A stretch of DNA of 64,000 bases from positions 496,001 to 560,000 of the forward strand of contig NZ_VRLV01000001.1 of assembly GCF_009760925.1 (NCBI RefSeq), read 5' to 3'. This document shows, in pieces, positions 25,278-34,600 of this stretch. Origin of the DNA: Nonomuraea typhae. GTDB taxonomy: Bacteria; Actinomycetota; Actinomycetes; Streptosporangiales; Streptosporangiaceae. Each line of letters begins with the position of its first letter. Position 1 is the first letter of the stretch. A program made the translations under genes and the position numbers. The notes beneath the pieces were generated by a model that ran no database searches, was not told the DNA's origin, and was given only the letters and a program-made list of their open reading frames with translations.

Positions 25278-26108
25278 TCAGCCGGTCTTGTACGTTCCTG
25301 CAGAGCGCCGGTATGCCGCGGGCGGGACGCCCACGATGCGTTTGAAGTGGCGGTTCAGGTGGGCCTGGTCGGTGAAGCCCAGCTCGGCGGCGACCAGGGC
25401 GGGAGGGCTGCCCGCCCCCAGGAGGGAGCGGGCCCGCCGTACTCTCAGCGAGGTCAGGTAGGCGTGCGGCGGCAGGCCCGTCGCGGCCTTGAACGCCCGC
25501 AGCAGCGGGAAGGGCCGCGCGCCCACCGTCTCGGCCAGTTCCTCCAGCGTCGGCGGGTTCACCAGCCGGCCGTCCAGCACCTCCAGCGCCGCGCGCACCG
25601 CCCGCGCGCCCGCCGTCGCCCCGTGCGCGGCGGTCCGCGGCCCTGTCGAGTGCCGCAGCATCATCCGCGCGAACAGCGTCCGCATCAGCGTCGAGGCCGT
25701 CAGGTCGTCACCGCGCTCGGCCGCCGTGTGCGTACGGCCCAGCAGCCCCGCCAGCTCCGGATCCCGCACCACCTGCTCGGGGAAGAACGGCCTGGCGTAC
25801 GGCAGCGCCAGCTCGGCCGTGACCTCCGCCATGGCCTCCACCGACGGGTACAGCATGCGGTAGGCCCAGCCGTCCTCGGCGCCCGCGTGACCGGTGTGCA
25901 CCGAATCGGCGTTGACCAGCACGATCTCGCCCGCGCCCGCCCGGTGGGTGCCGCCGCGGTTCTCGAACTCCTCCACGCCGTCGAGGATCAGGCCCACCGC
26001 GTACTCGGCGTGGGTGTGCCGGGTGAACCGGTGGGTGACGTACCGCGCCTTGAGCAGGTCGACCTGAGGCGCCGCCGGGTGCCGCCAGAAGCTGGCCTGC
26101 TCCTTCAT
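25278..26108 (-). CDS. AraC family regulator with N-terminal cupin sensor
   Basis: 276 residues. The N-terminal half is an AraC-binding (cupin) domain with HRFTRHTHAEYAVGLI and AGAGEIVLVNADSVHTGHA. The C-terminal hundred residues carry two helix-turn-helix motifs (LEELAETVGARPFPLLRAFKAATG and FTDQAHLNRHFKRIVGVPPAAYR). Family members paired with azlCD usually activate the exporter when an amino acid binds the cupin. Its ATG overlaps the stop of the kinase gene before it, an unusual partner. Confidence 0.9.
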   Translation of the reverse strand: MKEQASFWRHPAAPQVDLLKARYVTHRFTRHTHAEYAVGLILDGVEEFENRGGTHRAGAGEIVLVNADSVHTGHAGAEDGWAYRMLYPSVEAMAEVTAELALPYARPFFPEQVVRDPELAGLLGRTHTAAERGDDLTASTLMRTLFARMMLRHSTGPRTAAHGATAGARAVRAALEVLDGRLVNPPTLEELAETVGARPFPLLRAFKAATGLPPHAYLTSLRVRRARSLLGAGSPPALVAAELGFTDQAHLNRHFKRIVGVPPAAYRRSAGTYKTG

Positions 26109-27853
26109 ACCACCCGAAAATACTCCACGAAGGCATTGAAGTAGTTCACGTGGGCCTCCCAGCGGTTGTCCGGAAGCTCCCAGTAGATGGCGAACGGCCG
26201 GCCGTCCTCGGTGCGGAAGCTCCGGGTGAGGACGTGGATCCGCGTCGTGCCCTTGAGCCGGGTGAACTCCCAGTCGGCCGCCCGAACCCCCTGGTAGGTG
26301 AGGGGACGCAGGCCGATGCGCCGGTAGCCGGTGAACTCCTTCCTGCCCAGGATGTCGCTCTCGACGTTGCGCCAGTGCTGGACGGGGTCGCTCCAGGCGT
26401 CGTCGGTCCACTCCACGATGAGCTGGCCGTCGGCGAACGGCGGGCCGGTCCAGGTGATGCTGTCGCGGGTCTTGCTCTTGGCGCCCTTCCAGCCCGCGGG
26501 CACGGCGAGGGAGAAGCCGCCCGCCTTGCTGGTGACCCGCCGCCAGCCTTCGGGGACCGCCGGGGAGGGGGCGGGCGTCACCGGCCGGGAGGCCGTGGCC
26601 GGGGCCGAGGGCGAAACGGACGGGGACACGGACGGCTCGGCGGACGGTGTCGCGGGCCCGCTCAGCCGCTCGGACACCAGGTACCCGCCTCCGGCCAGCA
26701 CGAGCACCCCGGCGGCGATCGCCGCGACGGCCGGCCCGCGCGCCTTCCCACGCCTGCGCCCCCCGTGCCTGCCCCGGCCGCCGGAACCCGCGTGGCCACC
26801 TGGACGCGCGTGACCGCCTGAACCCATCTGACCGCCGGGACCCGCGTCACCGCTCGCAGGCGCGTGGCCGGCCTGGCCGGTGGAGGTGGGCATGCCGTGC
26901 TCGGGCAGCGGGCCGCCGGTCTGCAGCGTGTCCTGGGCCGCCCCGGGATACGCGCCGCCGTCCGGCGCCGGGCCGTGGGCCCACGCCTGGTTTCCGGCAG
27001 GTCCGGTCCGGAGCGCGAGAGGGACGCCCGGCTCCGCCGTACCGGAAGGGGCGGAGGAGACGGCGGCCAGGAGCGCGGCGGCCTCGGCGGCCGGGAGGCG
27101 GCCGGCCGGGTCGCGGCGCATCAGGCCCTCGATGACCGGCGTCAGCGTGCCCGCGCGCACCGGCGGGTCGGGGGCGTCACGCAGCACCGCGGCCACCGTG
27201 GCCGCCCACGAGTCGCCGCGGAAGGCCGCCTTGCCCTCCACCGCGGTGTACAGGGTCGCGCCCAGCGCCCACAGGTCCGACTCGGGTACGGCCGGCAGCC
27301 CGTTGAGGCGCTCCGGCGGCATGTAGGCGGGGGTCCCGACGAGGCCGCCGGTGGCGGTCAGGCCCTGTTCGGCCTCCAGCGTGGCGATCCCGAAGTCGGT
27401 CAGCACCACGCGGCCGTCCGCCGCCAGCAGGACGTTCTCCGGTTTGACGTCGCGGTGCAGCACCCCGGCGGCGTGCGCGGTGCGCAGCGCGTCGAGCAGG
27501 GCGGCCCCGATGGCGGCCACCCGGGCGGGCGGCAGCGGCCCGTTCTCCCGGATGACCTGGGCCAGGGAGCGCGAGCGCACGAGGTTCATGACGATCCAGG
27601 GGCGCCCGTCCTCCTCGACGACGTCGTAGACGACGACCACGGACGGGTGGTCCAGCCGGCCGGCGGCCCTGGCCTCGCGGATCGTGCGCTGGTTCAGCTC
27701 GGCCCGTCTGGCGTCGCCGATGCCCTCGTAGCGGACCTCCTTGACGGCGACCGGCCGGTCCAGCACCTCGTCGTGGGCACGCCACACGACGCCCATGCCC
27801 CCCTCACCGATCGGTTCGATGAGGCGGTATCGGTTGCTGACCAGCCTTTCCAC
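26105..27853 (-). CDS. membrane Ser/Thr protein kinase with C-terminal W/F-rich sensor domain
   Basis: 582 residues: kinase domain (IGEGGMG, VAVKEV, HRDVKPEN, DFGIAT), a Gly/His-rich cytoplasmic spacer with GGHARPGG-type units, one transmembrane helix (AAIAAGVLVLAGGGYLV), a Ser/Pro linker, then a folded extracytoplasmic domain of about 145 residues starting PEGWRRVTSKAGGFSLAVPAGW. The last domain is clearly homologous to that of the next kinase upstream: AADWEF, a Thr-Arg strand, IYWEL and a final FF-x2-F pattern. It starts with GTG 10 bp after the upstream kinase stop and ends in a 4-bp overlap with the AraC gene. Confidence 0.93.
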   Translation of the reverse strand: MERLVSNRYRLIEPIGEGGMGVVWRAHDEVLDRPVAVKEVRYEGIGDARRAELNQRTIREARAAGRLDHPSVVVVYDVVEEDGRPWIVMNLVRSRSLAQVIRENGPLPPARVAAIGAALLDALRTAHAAGVLHRDVKPENVLLAADGRVVLTDFGIATLEAEQGLTATGGLVGTPAYMPPERLNGLPAVPESDLWALGATLYTAVEGKAAFRGDSWAATVAAVLRDAPDPPVRAGTLTPVIEGLMRRDPAGRLPAAEAAALLAAVSSAPSGTAEPGVPLALRTGPAGNQAWAHGPAPDGGAYPGAAQDTLQTGGPLPEHGMPTSTGQAGHAPASGDAGPGGQMGSGGHARPGGHAGSGGRGRHGGRRRGKARGPAVAAIAAGVLVLAGGGYLVSERLSGPATPSAEPSVSPSVSPSAPATASRPVTPAPSPAVPEGWRRVTSKAGGFSLAVPAGWKGAKSKTRDSITWTGPPFADGQLIVEWTDDAWSDPVQHWRNVESDILGRKEFTGYRRIGLRPLTYQGVRAADWEFTRLKGTTRIHVLTRSFRTEDGRPFAIYWELPDNRWEAHVNYFNAFVEYFRVV

Positions 27854-27863
27854 GCCGTGCAGC

Positions 27864-29936
27864 CTACTTGGCCGGTTTGAAGGTGGCCGCGAAGGTGTCG
27901 AAGAAGTGCAGGTCCTTCTTCCACCGGCTGGCCAGGTTGTGCCAGTAGATGGAGTAGCCCATGCCGCCCGGGGTGACGAACCCGCGGTTGCGCACGCGGG
28001 TCTCGCCGGTGTTGGTGTTCCAGGTGAACTCCCAGTCGGCGGCGGCCACCATGTAGTCGACCTTCTTGATGTGGATCTTCTTGTAGCCGCCGAACGCGTC
28101 CTTGAGCGCCTTCTCCTGCTTCTTCCAGTCGGCGACCGGGTCGGGGCCCGCCTTGTCGATCTGGTCCACCGAGACGAAGGCGTTCGACCCGGCGCCGGGG
28201 CCGCGGAAGAAGACCTGGCTGCCCTCGCGCTTGTACTCGTCCCAGCCTTTGGGCAGGGCCATGGAGAAGCCGGTCTTGTCCTTGTACATCTTCCAGCCCG
28301 CGGGCAGCACGCCGTCGGACGGGGCTTGGGTCGGCGTGGGGCTGGGTGGCGCGGGCTGGGAGGTCTCCGGGGAGGCGCTCTGCTCGGGGGTGGAGGTCAC
28401 CGCGGCCGTCTGCTCGGGGCGCTTCGGCTCTTCCTTCTTGTCCGGGGCCGAGCGCAGGCCGAGGTAGCCGCCGATGCCGGCCACGAGGATCACGGCGGCT
28501 CCGGCCGCGATGATCGGGCCGTAGCGGCGGCCCTCGCGCTTGCCCGCGGGGCGGGTGTAGTCGGCGGACGGCTGGGCGAGCCAGGAGTCGGGGTCGTCGG
28601 CGTCGGGCAGCTCATGGGACAGGACGATGTCCTGGGCCCGCGCCGCCTCGCGGTCGCGTTCCCTGGCCTTCTCGCGCTCCCTGGCGCGGGCGCGTTCGCG
28701 TTCGAGTTCGCGCTTGCGGACCCGCTCACGCTCGGCGGTGGCGGCGGCGAGCTCGCGTTCCGCCACGGCCCGCTCGCGTTCGAGCCGCTCGCGCTCCAGC
28801 CGGTCGCGTTCCTGCCGATCCCGCTCCAGGCGCTCGCGTTCGAGCCGGTCACGCTCGCGGCGCTCGCGTTCGGCCCGGTCGCGTTCGGCCCTGCTCTGGT
28901 CGGCTCTGTCCCGTTCGGCCCTGTCCCGTTCGGCCCTGCTCTGGTCGGCTCTGTCCCGTTCGGACACGTCCCGGTCGGACACGGCCCTGGCCAGGCCGGT
29001 GTCCACGCGCGTCGGCCGGGCGATCTTGGTCCCGGTCTCCGGCACCGCGGTGATGGGCTTGAGGTTGGGGTCGGTGGGTGTGTCGTCCTCGGCAACCACC
29101 GCTTCAGTGTGTGACTGCATGACGACCCTGCGCAACATGCGCGCGGTCTCTTCGTACGTCAGCCGCTGCACCGGCTCCTTGGTCAGCAGGCCGTCGATCA
29201 CCGGCTTGAGGGGGCCGGCGTTGCGGGAGGGGTCGGGCTCGTCGGTGAGCACCGCGTGCATGGTGGCCAGGGCCATGCCGCGCTCGTGCGGCGAGCGGCC
29301 CTCGACCGCGGTGTAGAGGGTGGCGCCGAGTGACCACAGGTCGGACTCGCGGCGGGCGGGCAGCCCCTTGAGCCGCTCGGGCGCGATGAACGCGGGCGTG
29401 CCGGCCAGGCCGGTCATGGTCAGCTGGGTCTCGGTCTCGAGGGTGGCGATGCCGAAGTCGGTGAGCACGACGCGGCCGTCGTCGGCCAGCAGCACGTTCT
29501 CGGGCTTGACGTCGCGGTGCAGGACCCCCGACTCGTGCGCGCGGTGCAGGGCGTCGAGGACGGCCAGGCCGATCTCGGCCACCCGGCCCGGCTGCAGCGG
29601 CCCGTCCTGCTTGATCACCGCGCCCAGGGAGCGGGAGGGCACGAGCTGCATGACGATCCAGGGCCGCTCGTCCTCTTCGATCACGTCGTGCACGACGATC
29701 ACGTTGGGGTGCTCGAACCTGGCCGCCGCGCGGGCCTCACGCATCGTCCGCCGGTTGAGCAGCTGCACCTCGTCGCCCAGGGCGGCGGCGTAGCGGACCT
29801 CCTTGACGGCGACCGTGCGATCGAGCAGCTCGTCGTGGGCCCGCCAGACGATGCCCATGCCGCCCTTGCCGATGGGCTCCTGAAGCTGGTAGCGGCCGGC
29901 GATGCGGCGACCGCGCTGCTTACGATCCGACGTCAA
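27864..29936 (-). CDS. membrane Ser/Thr protein kinase with long charged helix and W/F-rich sensor domain
   Basis: About 690 residues: kinase domain (IGKGGMG, VAVKEV, HRDVKPEN, DFGIAT, APERL), then roughly 125 residues of almost uninterrupted Arg/Glu/Asp repeats that should form a single charged helix or coiled coil. A transmembrane helix (IIAAGAAVILVAGIGGYL), a Pro/Ser/Thr linker and a sensor domain like that of its neighbour follow. I place the start at TTG 29936, 11 bp after AGGAGG. ATG 29975 is in frame and would add 13 residues, but no ribosome-binding site precedes it. It heads the six-gene operon. Confidence 0.92.
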   Translation of the reverse strand: MTSDRKQRGRRIAGRYQLQEPIGKGGMGIVWRAHDELLDRTVAVKEVRYAAALGDEVQLLNRRTMREARAAARFEHPNVIVVHDVIEEDERPWIVMQLVPSRSLGAVIKQDGPLQPGRVAEIGLAVLDALHRAHESGVLHRDVKPENVLLADDGRVVLTDFGIATLETETQLTMTGLAGTPAFIAPERLKGLPARRESDLWSLGATLYTAVEGRSPHERGMALATMHAVLTDEPDPSRNAGPLKPVIDGLLTKEPVQRLTYEETARMLRRVVMQSHTEAVVAEDDTPTDPNLKPITAVPETGTKIARPTRVDTGLARAVSDRDVSERDRADQSRAERDRAERDRADQSRAERDRAERERRERDRLERERLERDRQERDRLERERLERERAVAERELAAATAERERVRKRELERERARAREREKARERDREAARAQDIVLSHELPDADDPDSWLAQPSADYTRPAGKREGRRYGPIIAAGAAVILVAGIGGYLGLRSAPDKKEEPKRPEQTAAVTSTPEQSASPETSQPAPPSPTPTQAPSDGVLPAGWKMYKDKTGFSMALPKGWDEYKREGSQVFFRGPGAGSNAFVSVDQIDKAGPDPVADWKKQEKALKDAFGGYKKIHIKKVDYMVAAADWEFTWNTNTGETRVRNRGFVTPGGMGYSIYWHNLASRWKKDLHFFDTFAATFKPAK
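28883..28963 (-). repeat. 45-bp period repeat in the charged-helix region
   Basis: The 36 bp at 28883-28918 recur exactly at 28928-28963. The 45-bp period encodes DRADQSRAERDRAER-type units, so the helix has lengthened by duplication of whole heptad-like blocks. Confidence 0.85.
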
Positions 29937-30089
29937 CGGCCTCAAACCCTCCTCTAGGCCAAGAAATACTCCCATAGCGGGGGATCATCGGCGACTCACG
30001 CGAGGGTCAGTCCGTGCTTCGGGAAGGAAGGTCTGGCAGGTGGAGGGCAGGGCGAAGCTCCTGGACGCCAATTGTCGCCGTCCGTTCAT

Positions 30090-30120
30090 CGCGCGGGTCG
30101 CCCCTGGTTCACCCCGCGCG
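30090..30120 (-). terminator. hairpin terminator after the amino acid permease
   Basis: CGCGCGGG (30090-30097) pairs with CCCGCGCG (30113-30120). It lies 8 bp after the permease stop on the - strand and before the kinase operon, so the permease is probably a separate transcript. Confidence 0.65.
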
Positions 30121-30128
30121 GGTACGGC

Positions 30129-31472
30129 TCAGCCGATGGGATGGCCGCGCCGTACCGAGGTGAGCTTCCACCCGGCGGCGATGGCCGCGGCCAGCAGCGG
30201 CAGCAGGAAGAACGCCACCCGCTGGTCGGCGTCGGCGAACGGCATGAGCAGCACCACCAGCGCCAGGAACGCCAGCGTCGCCCAGTTCGTGTACGGCGAG
30301 CCCGGCATCCGGAACGCGGACACGTGCCCACGCCGCCGCAGGCAGAGCTGGCAGTAGACCAGCGTGCCCCAGGTCGTGATCACGCCCAGGGAGGCGACGG
30401 CGGTGGCGATGTTGAAGGCCCGCTCCGGGACGTAGTAGAACAGCGCCACCCCGGCGACGAAGACGCCGGCGGTCATCAGGATGCCGCCGATGGGCACGTG
30501 CCGCCCGCTGAGCCGCGCGGCGAAGCCCGGCGCCTCGCCCTTCATGGCCATGGAGCGCAGGATGCGGCCGGTGGAGTACAGGCCGGAGTTGCACGAGGAC
30601 ATCGCGGCGGTGATCACGATGAGGTTCATGGCGTCGGCCGCCCACGGCACGCCCAGGCTGCCGAAGAAGGTGACGAAGGGGGAGTTGTCGGCGCTGTAGG
30701 CGGTCCAGGGCAGGACCATCGCCAGCAGGACGACCGAGCCGACGTAGAAGACGGCGATGCGCCAGATGACGCCGTTGATGGCCTTGGGCATGACCTCGCG
30801 GGGGTTCTCGGTCTCCCCTGCGGTGATGCCGACCAGCTCGATCGAGGCGTAGGCGAAGACGACGGCCTGCAGGCTCATGAGCACGACGCCGAACCCGTTG
30901 GGGAAGAAGCCGCCGTGGGCGGTGAGGTTGGCCGGGGTGGCCTCGCCCACGGAGAACAGCACCGCGGCCAGGCCCACGACGAGGAAGGTGACGATCGCCA
31001 GCACCTTCAGCAGCGCGAACCAGAACTCCAGCTCGCCGAAGAGCCGCACCGACAGCAGGTTGACCGCCAGCACGAACACCAGCGCGATCAGCGCGGTGAT
31101 CCAGGTGGGGAAGTGCGGGGCCCAGCGGTGCACGTAGGTGGCGATCGCGGTCAGCTCGGCGATGCCGGTGAACGCCCAGTTGATCCAGTACATCCAGCCG
31201 CTGGCGAAGGCGGCCCACGGGCCGATGAACTCGTTGGCGTACTCCACGAACGAGCCCGAGGTGGGCCGGTAGAGGACGAGCTCGCCGAGCGCGCGCATGA
31301 CGAAGAAGGCGGCCAGGCCCGCCACCGCATAGGACAGCACGAGCGCGGGCCCGGCGGCGGCCAGCCGGCCGCCGGCGCCCAGGAACAGGCCGACGCCGAT
31401 CGCGCCGCCGATCGCGATCATCTGAACGTGACGGTTGTGCAGTGCGTGGGTGTAACCTTCATCCGGTTGCAC
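30129..31472 (-). CDS. APC superfamily amino acid permease (AAT type)
   Basis: 447 residues with twelve predicted helices. QMIAIGGAIGVGLFLGAGGRLAAAGPALVLSY is the first-helix signature of the AAT family, and MRALGELVLYRPTSGSFVEYA follows. Members import asparagine, proline, D-alanine/D-serine or 4-aminobutyrate by proton symport; the exact substrate cannot be read from sequence. GTG 31472 has AAAGG 7 bp upstream; the longer open frame runs into the dnaE promoter region. It is divergent from dnaE. Confidence 0.93.
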   Translation of the reverse strand: MQPDEGYTHALHNRHVQMIAIGGAIGVGLFLGAGGRLAAAGPALVLSYAVAGLAAFFVMRALGELVLYRPTSGSFVEYANEFIGPWAAFASGWMYWINWAFTGIAELTAIATYVHRWAPHFPTWITALIALVFVLAVNLLSVRLFGELEFWFALLKVLAIVTFLVVGLAAVLFSVGEATPANLTAHGGFFPNGFGVVLMSLQAVVFAYASIELVGITAGETENPREVMPKAINGVIWRIAVFYVGSVVLLAMVLPWTAYSADNSPFVTFFGSLGVPWAADAMNLIVITAAMSSCNSGLYSTGRILRSMAMKGEAPGFAARLSGRHVPIGGILMTAGVFVAGVALFYYVPERAFNIATAVASLGVITTWGTLVYCQLCLRRRGHVSAFRMPGSPYTNWATLAFLALVVLLMPFADADQRVAFFLLPLLAAAIAAGWKLTSVRRGHPIG

Positions 31473-31636
31473 TGTGTTGCCTTTCGTCGCTTTCCGTAAT
31501 GGCGACGATATCCACGCACGTGTCCGCGACGAGGGGGACACACCGATCGTTTCCGCTCTCGCGGCAGGCACCGAATTGTCGGCGCGGACCACTAGAGTCG
31601 GAGCGCACACCACGTCCGTCCGGGAGGCGCCGCTCC

Positions 31637-34600
31637 ATGTCGTCCAGCGACTCGTTCGTCCATCTGCACGTGCACACCGAATACTCCATGCTCGACGGGG
31701 CCGCCCGCCTCAAGCAGATGTTCAAACAGGTCGGCGAGCTGGGCATGCCCGCGATCGCCATCACCGACCACGGCAACATGCACGGCGCCTACGACTTCTA
31801 CAGGCAGGCGACCGCGGCCGGCGTGAAGCCGATCATCGGCATCGAGGCGTACGTCGCCCCCGAGATGCGGCAGAACAAGAAGCCGGTGCTGTGGGGCGAG
31901 CCGCACCAGAAGAAGGACGACGTCTCCGCGGGCGGCTACTACACCCACATGACGATCTGGGCGCGCAACAAGAGCGGGCTGCACAACCTGATGAAGCTCT
32001 CCTCGCGCGCCTACACCGAGGGCTTCCACCGCAAGTGGGCCCGGATGGACGCCGAGATCCTGGCCGAGCACGCCGAGGGCCTCATGGCCACCACCGGCTG
32101 CCCGTCGGGCGAGGTGCAGACCAGGCTCAGGCTCGGGCAGTACGACGAGGCGGTGAAGGCGGCGGCGAAGTTCCAGGAGATCTTCGGCAGGGAGCACTAC
32201 TTCCTGGAGATCATGGACCACGGCCTGGAGATCGAGCGCCGGGTCCGCGACGGGCTCACCCGCATCAGCAAGGAACTGAACATCCCGCCGCTGGTGACCA
32301 ACGACTCCCACTACACCTACGAGTCCGACGCCTCCTCCCACGACGCCCTGCTGTGCATCCAGACCGGCAAGCAGCTGTCCGACCCCGACCGCTTCCGCTT
32401 CGACGGCTCCGGCTACTACATCAAGTCCGCCGACGAGATGCGCGCGGTCGACTCCTCCGACATCTGGGCCGAGGGCTGCCGCAACACGCTGCTGGTGGCC
32501 GAGAAGGTCGAGCCGGACGGGTTCTTCGAGCACAAGAACCTCATGCCGACCTTCCCGATCCCCGACGGCATGACCGAGGAGCAGTTCTTCCGCCAGGAGG
32601 TCTGGAAGGGCCTGGAGCGGCGCTTCCCCGGCGGCATCGACGAGGAGCACCGCGCCTGGGCCGAGAAGGAGCTCGGCGTCATCCTCCAGATGGGCTTCCC
32701 CAGCTACTTCCTCGTGGTCGCCGACTTCATCATGTGGGCCAAGAACAACGGCATCCGGGTGGGGCCCGGCCGTGGTTCCGCCGCCGGTTCGCTGGTGGCC
32801 TACGCGCTGGGCATCACCGACCTCGACCCGATCCCCCACGGCCTGATCTTCGAGCGCTTCCTCAACCCCGAGCGCGTCTCGATGCCCGACGTCGACATCG
32901 ACTTCGACGAGCGCCGGCGCGCTGACGTGATCCGCTACGTGACCGAGAAGTGGGGCGCCGACAAGGTCGCCATGATCGCCACCTTCGGCACCATCAAGGC
33001 GAAGGCCGCCATCAAGGACGCCGGCCGCGTCCTGGGCTACCCCTACGCGCTGGGCGACCGGGTCTCCAAGGCGTTCCCGCCCGCCGTCATGGGCAAGGAC
33101 ATCCCGCTGTCGGGCATCTTCGACAAGGACCACCCCCGCTACGCCGAGGCGGGCGAGCTGCGCAAGCTCTACGACGAGGACGTGGACGTCAAGTCCACGA
33201 TCGACCTCGGGCGCGGCCTGGAGGGCCTGATCCGGCAGACCGGCGTGCACGCCGCGGGCGTCATCATGTCCTCGGAGGTCCTGACCGACTACATCCCGAT
33301 CATGCGCCGCGACTCCGACGGCGCGATCATCACGCAGTTCGACTACCCGACCTGCGAGACGCTCGGCCTGCTGAAGATGGACTTCCTGGGCCTGCGCAAC
33401 CTCACGATCATCGACGACTGCCTGAAGTACATCGAGGCCGACACCGGCAACCAGATCGAGCTGCTCGACCTGCCGCTGGACGACGTCAAGACCTATGAGC
33501 TGCTGGCGCGCGGCGACACGCTCGGCATCTTCCAGCTCGACGGCGGCGGCATGCGCTCGCTGCTGCGCCTGATGCGCCCCGACAACTTCGAGGACATCTC
33601 CGCGGCCCTGGCCCTGTACCGGCCGGGCCCGATGGGCGCCAACTCCCACACCAACTACGCGCTGCGCAAGAACGGCCAGCAGGAGATCACCCCGATCCAC
33701 GAGGCGCTCGAGGAGCCGCTCAAGGACATCCTCGACACGACCTACGGCCTGATCATCTATCAGGAGCAGGTCATGGCCATCGCCCAGAAGGTCGCCGGCT
33801 ACTCCCTCGGCGGCGCCGACCTGCTGCGGCGCGCGATGGGCAAGAAGAAGAAGTCGGAGCTGGACAAGCAGTACGAGTTCTTCGAGAAGGGCATGAAGGA
33901 CAACGGCTTCCCGGCCGCCGCCATCAAGGCCCTGTGGGACATCCTGCTCCCGTTCTCCGACTACGCCTTCAACAAGGCCCACACCGCCGGCTACGGCCTG
34001 GTCTCCTACTGGACCGCCTACCTCAAGGCCAACTACCCGGCCGCCTACATGGCCGCGCTGCTGACGTCGGTCAAGGACGACAAGGACAAGTCGGCGCTCT
34101 ATCTCAACGAGTGCCGCCGCATGGGCATCAAGGTCTTCCCGCCGGACGTCAACGACTCCGACTTCGACTTCACCCCGCGCGGCACCGACATCCGCTTCGG
34201 CCTGTCGGCCATCCGCAACGTCGGCGGCAACGTCGTCGACGGCATCATCGGCGCGCGCAAGGAGAAGGGGCGCTTCGCCGACTTCAAGGAGTTCCTGCGC
34301 AAGGTCCCGGCGATCGTCTGCAACAAGCGGGTCATCGAGTCGCTGATCAAGGCGGGCGCCTTCGACTCCCACGGCCACGTCCGCAAGGGCCTGGTCATGG
34401 TGCACGAGCAGGCCGTCGACGCGATCATCGACATCAAGAAGAACGAGGCGATCGGCCAGGACTCCCTGTTCGGCGCGATCGAGGGCGGCGAGGACCAGAC
34501 CTTCGACGTGCAGATCCCGGTCGGCGAGTGGGACAAGAACACCCTGCTGCAGTTCGAGCGGGAGATGCTGGGCCTGTACGTCTCCGACCACCCGCTGTTC

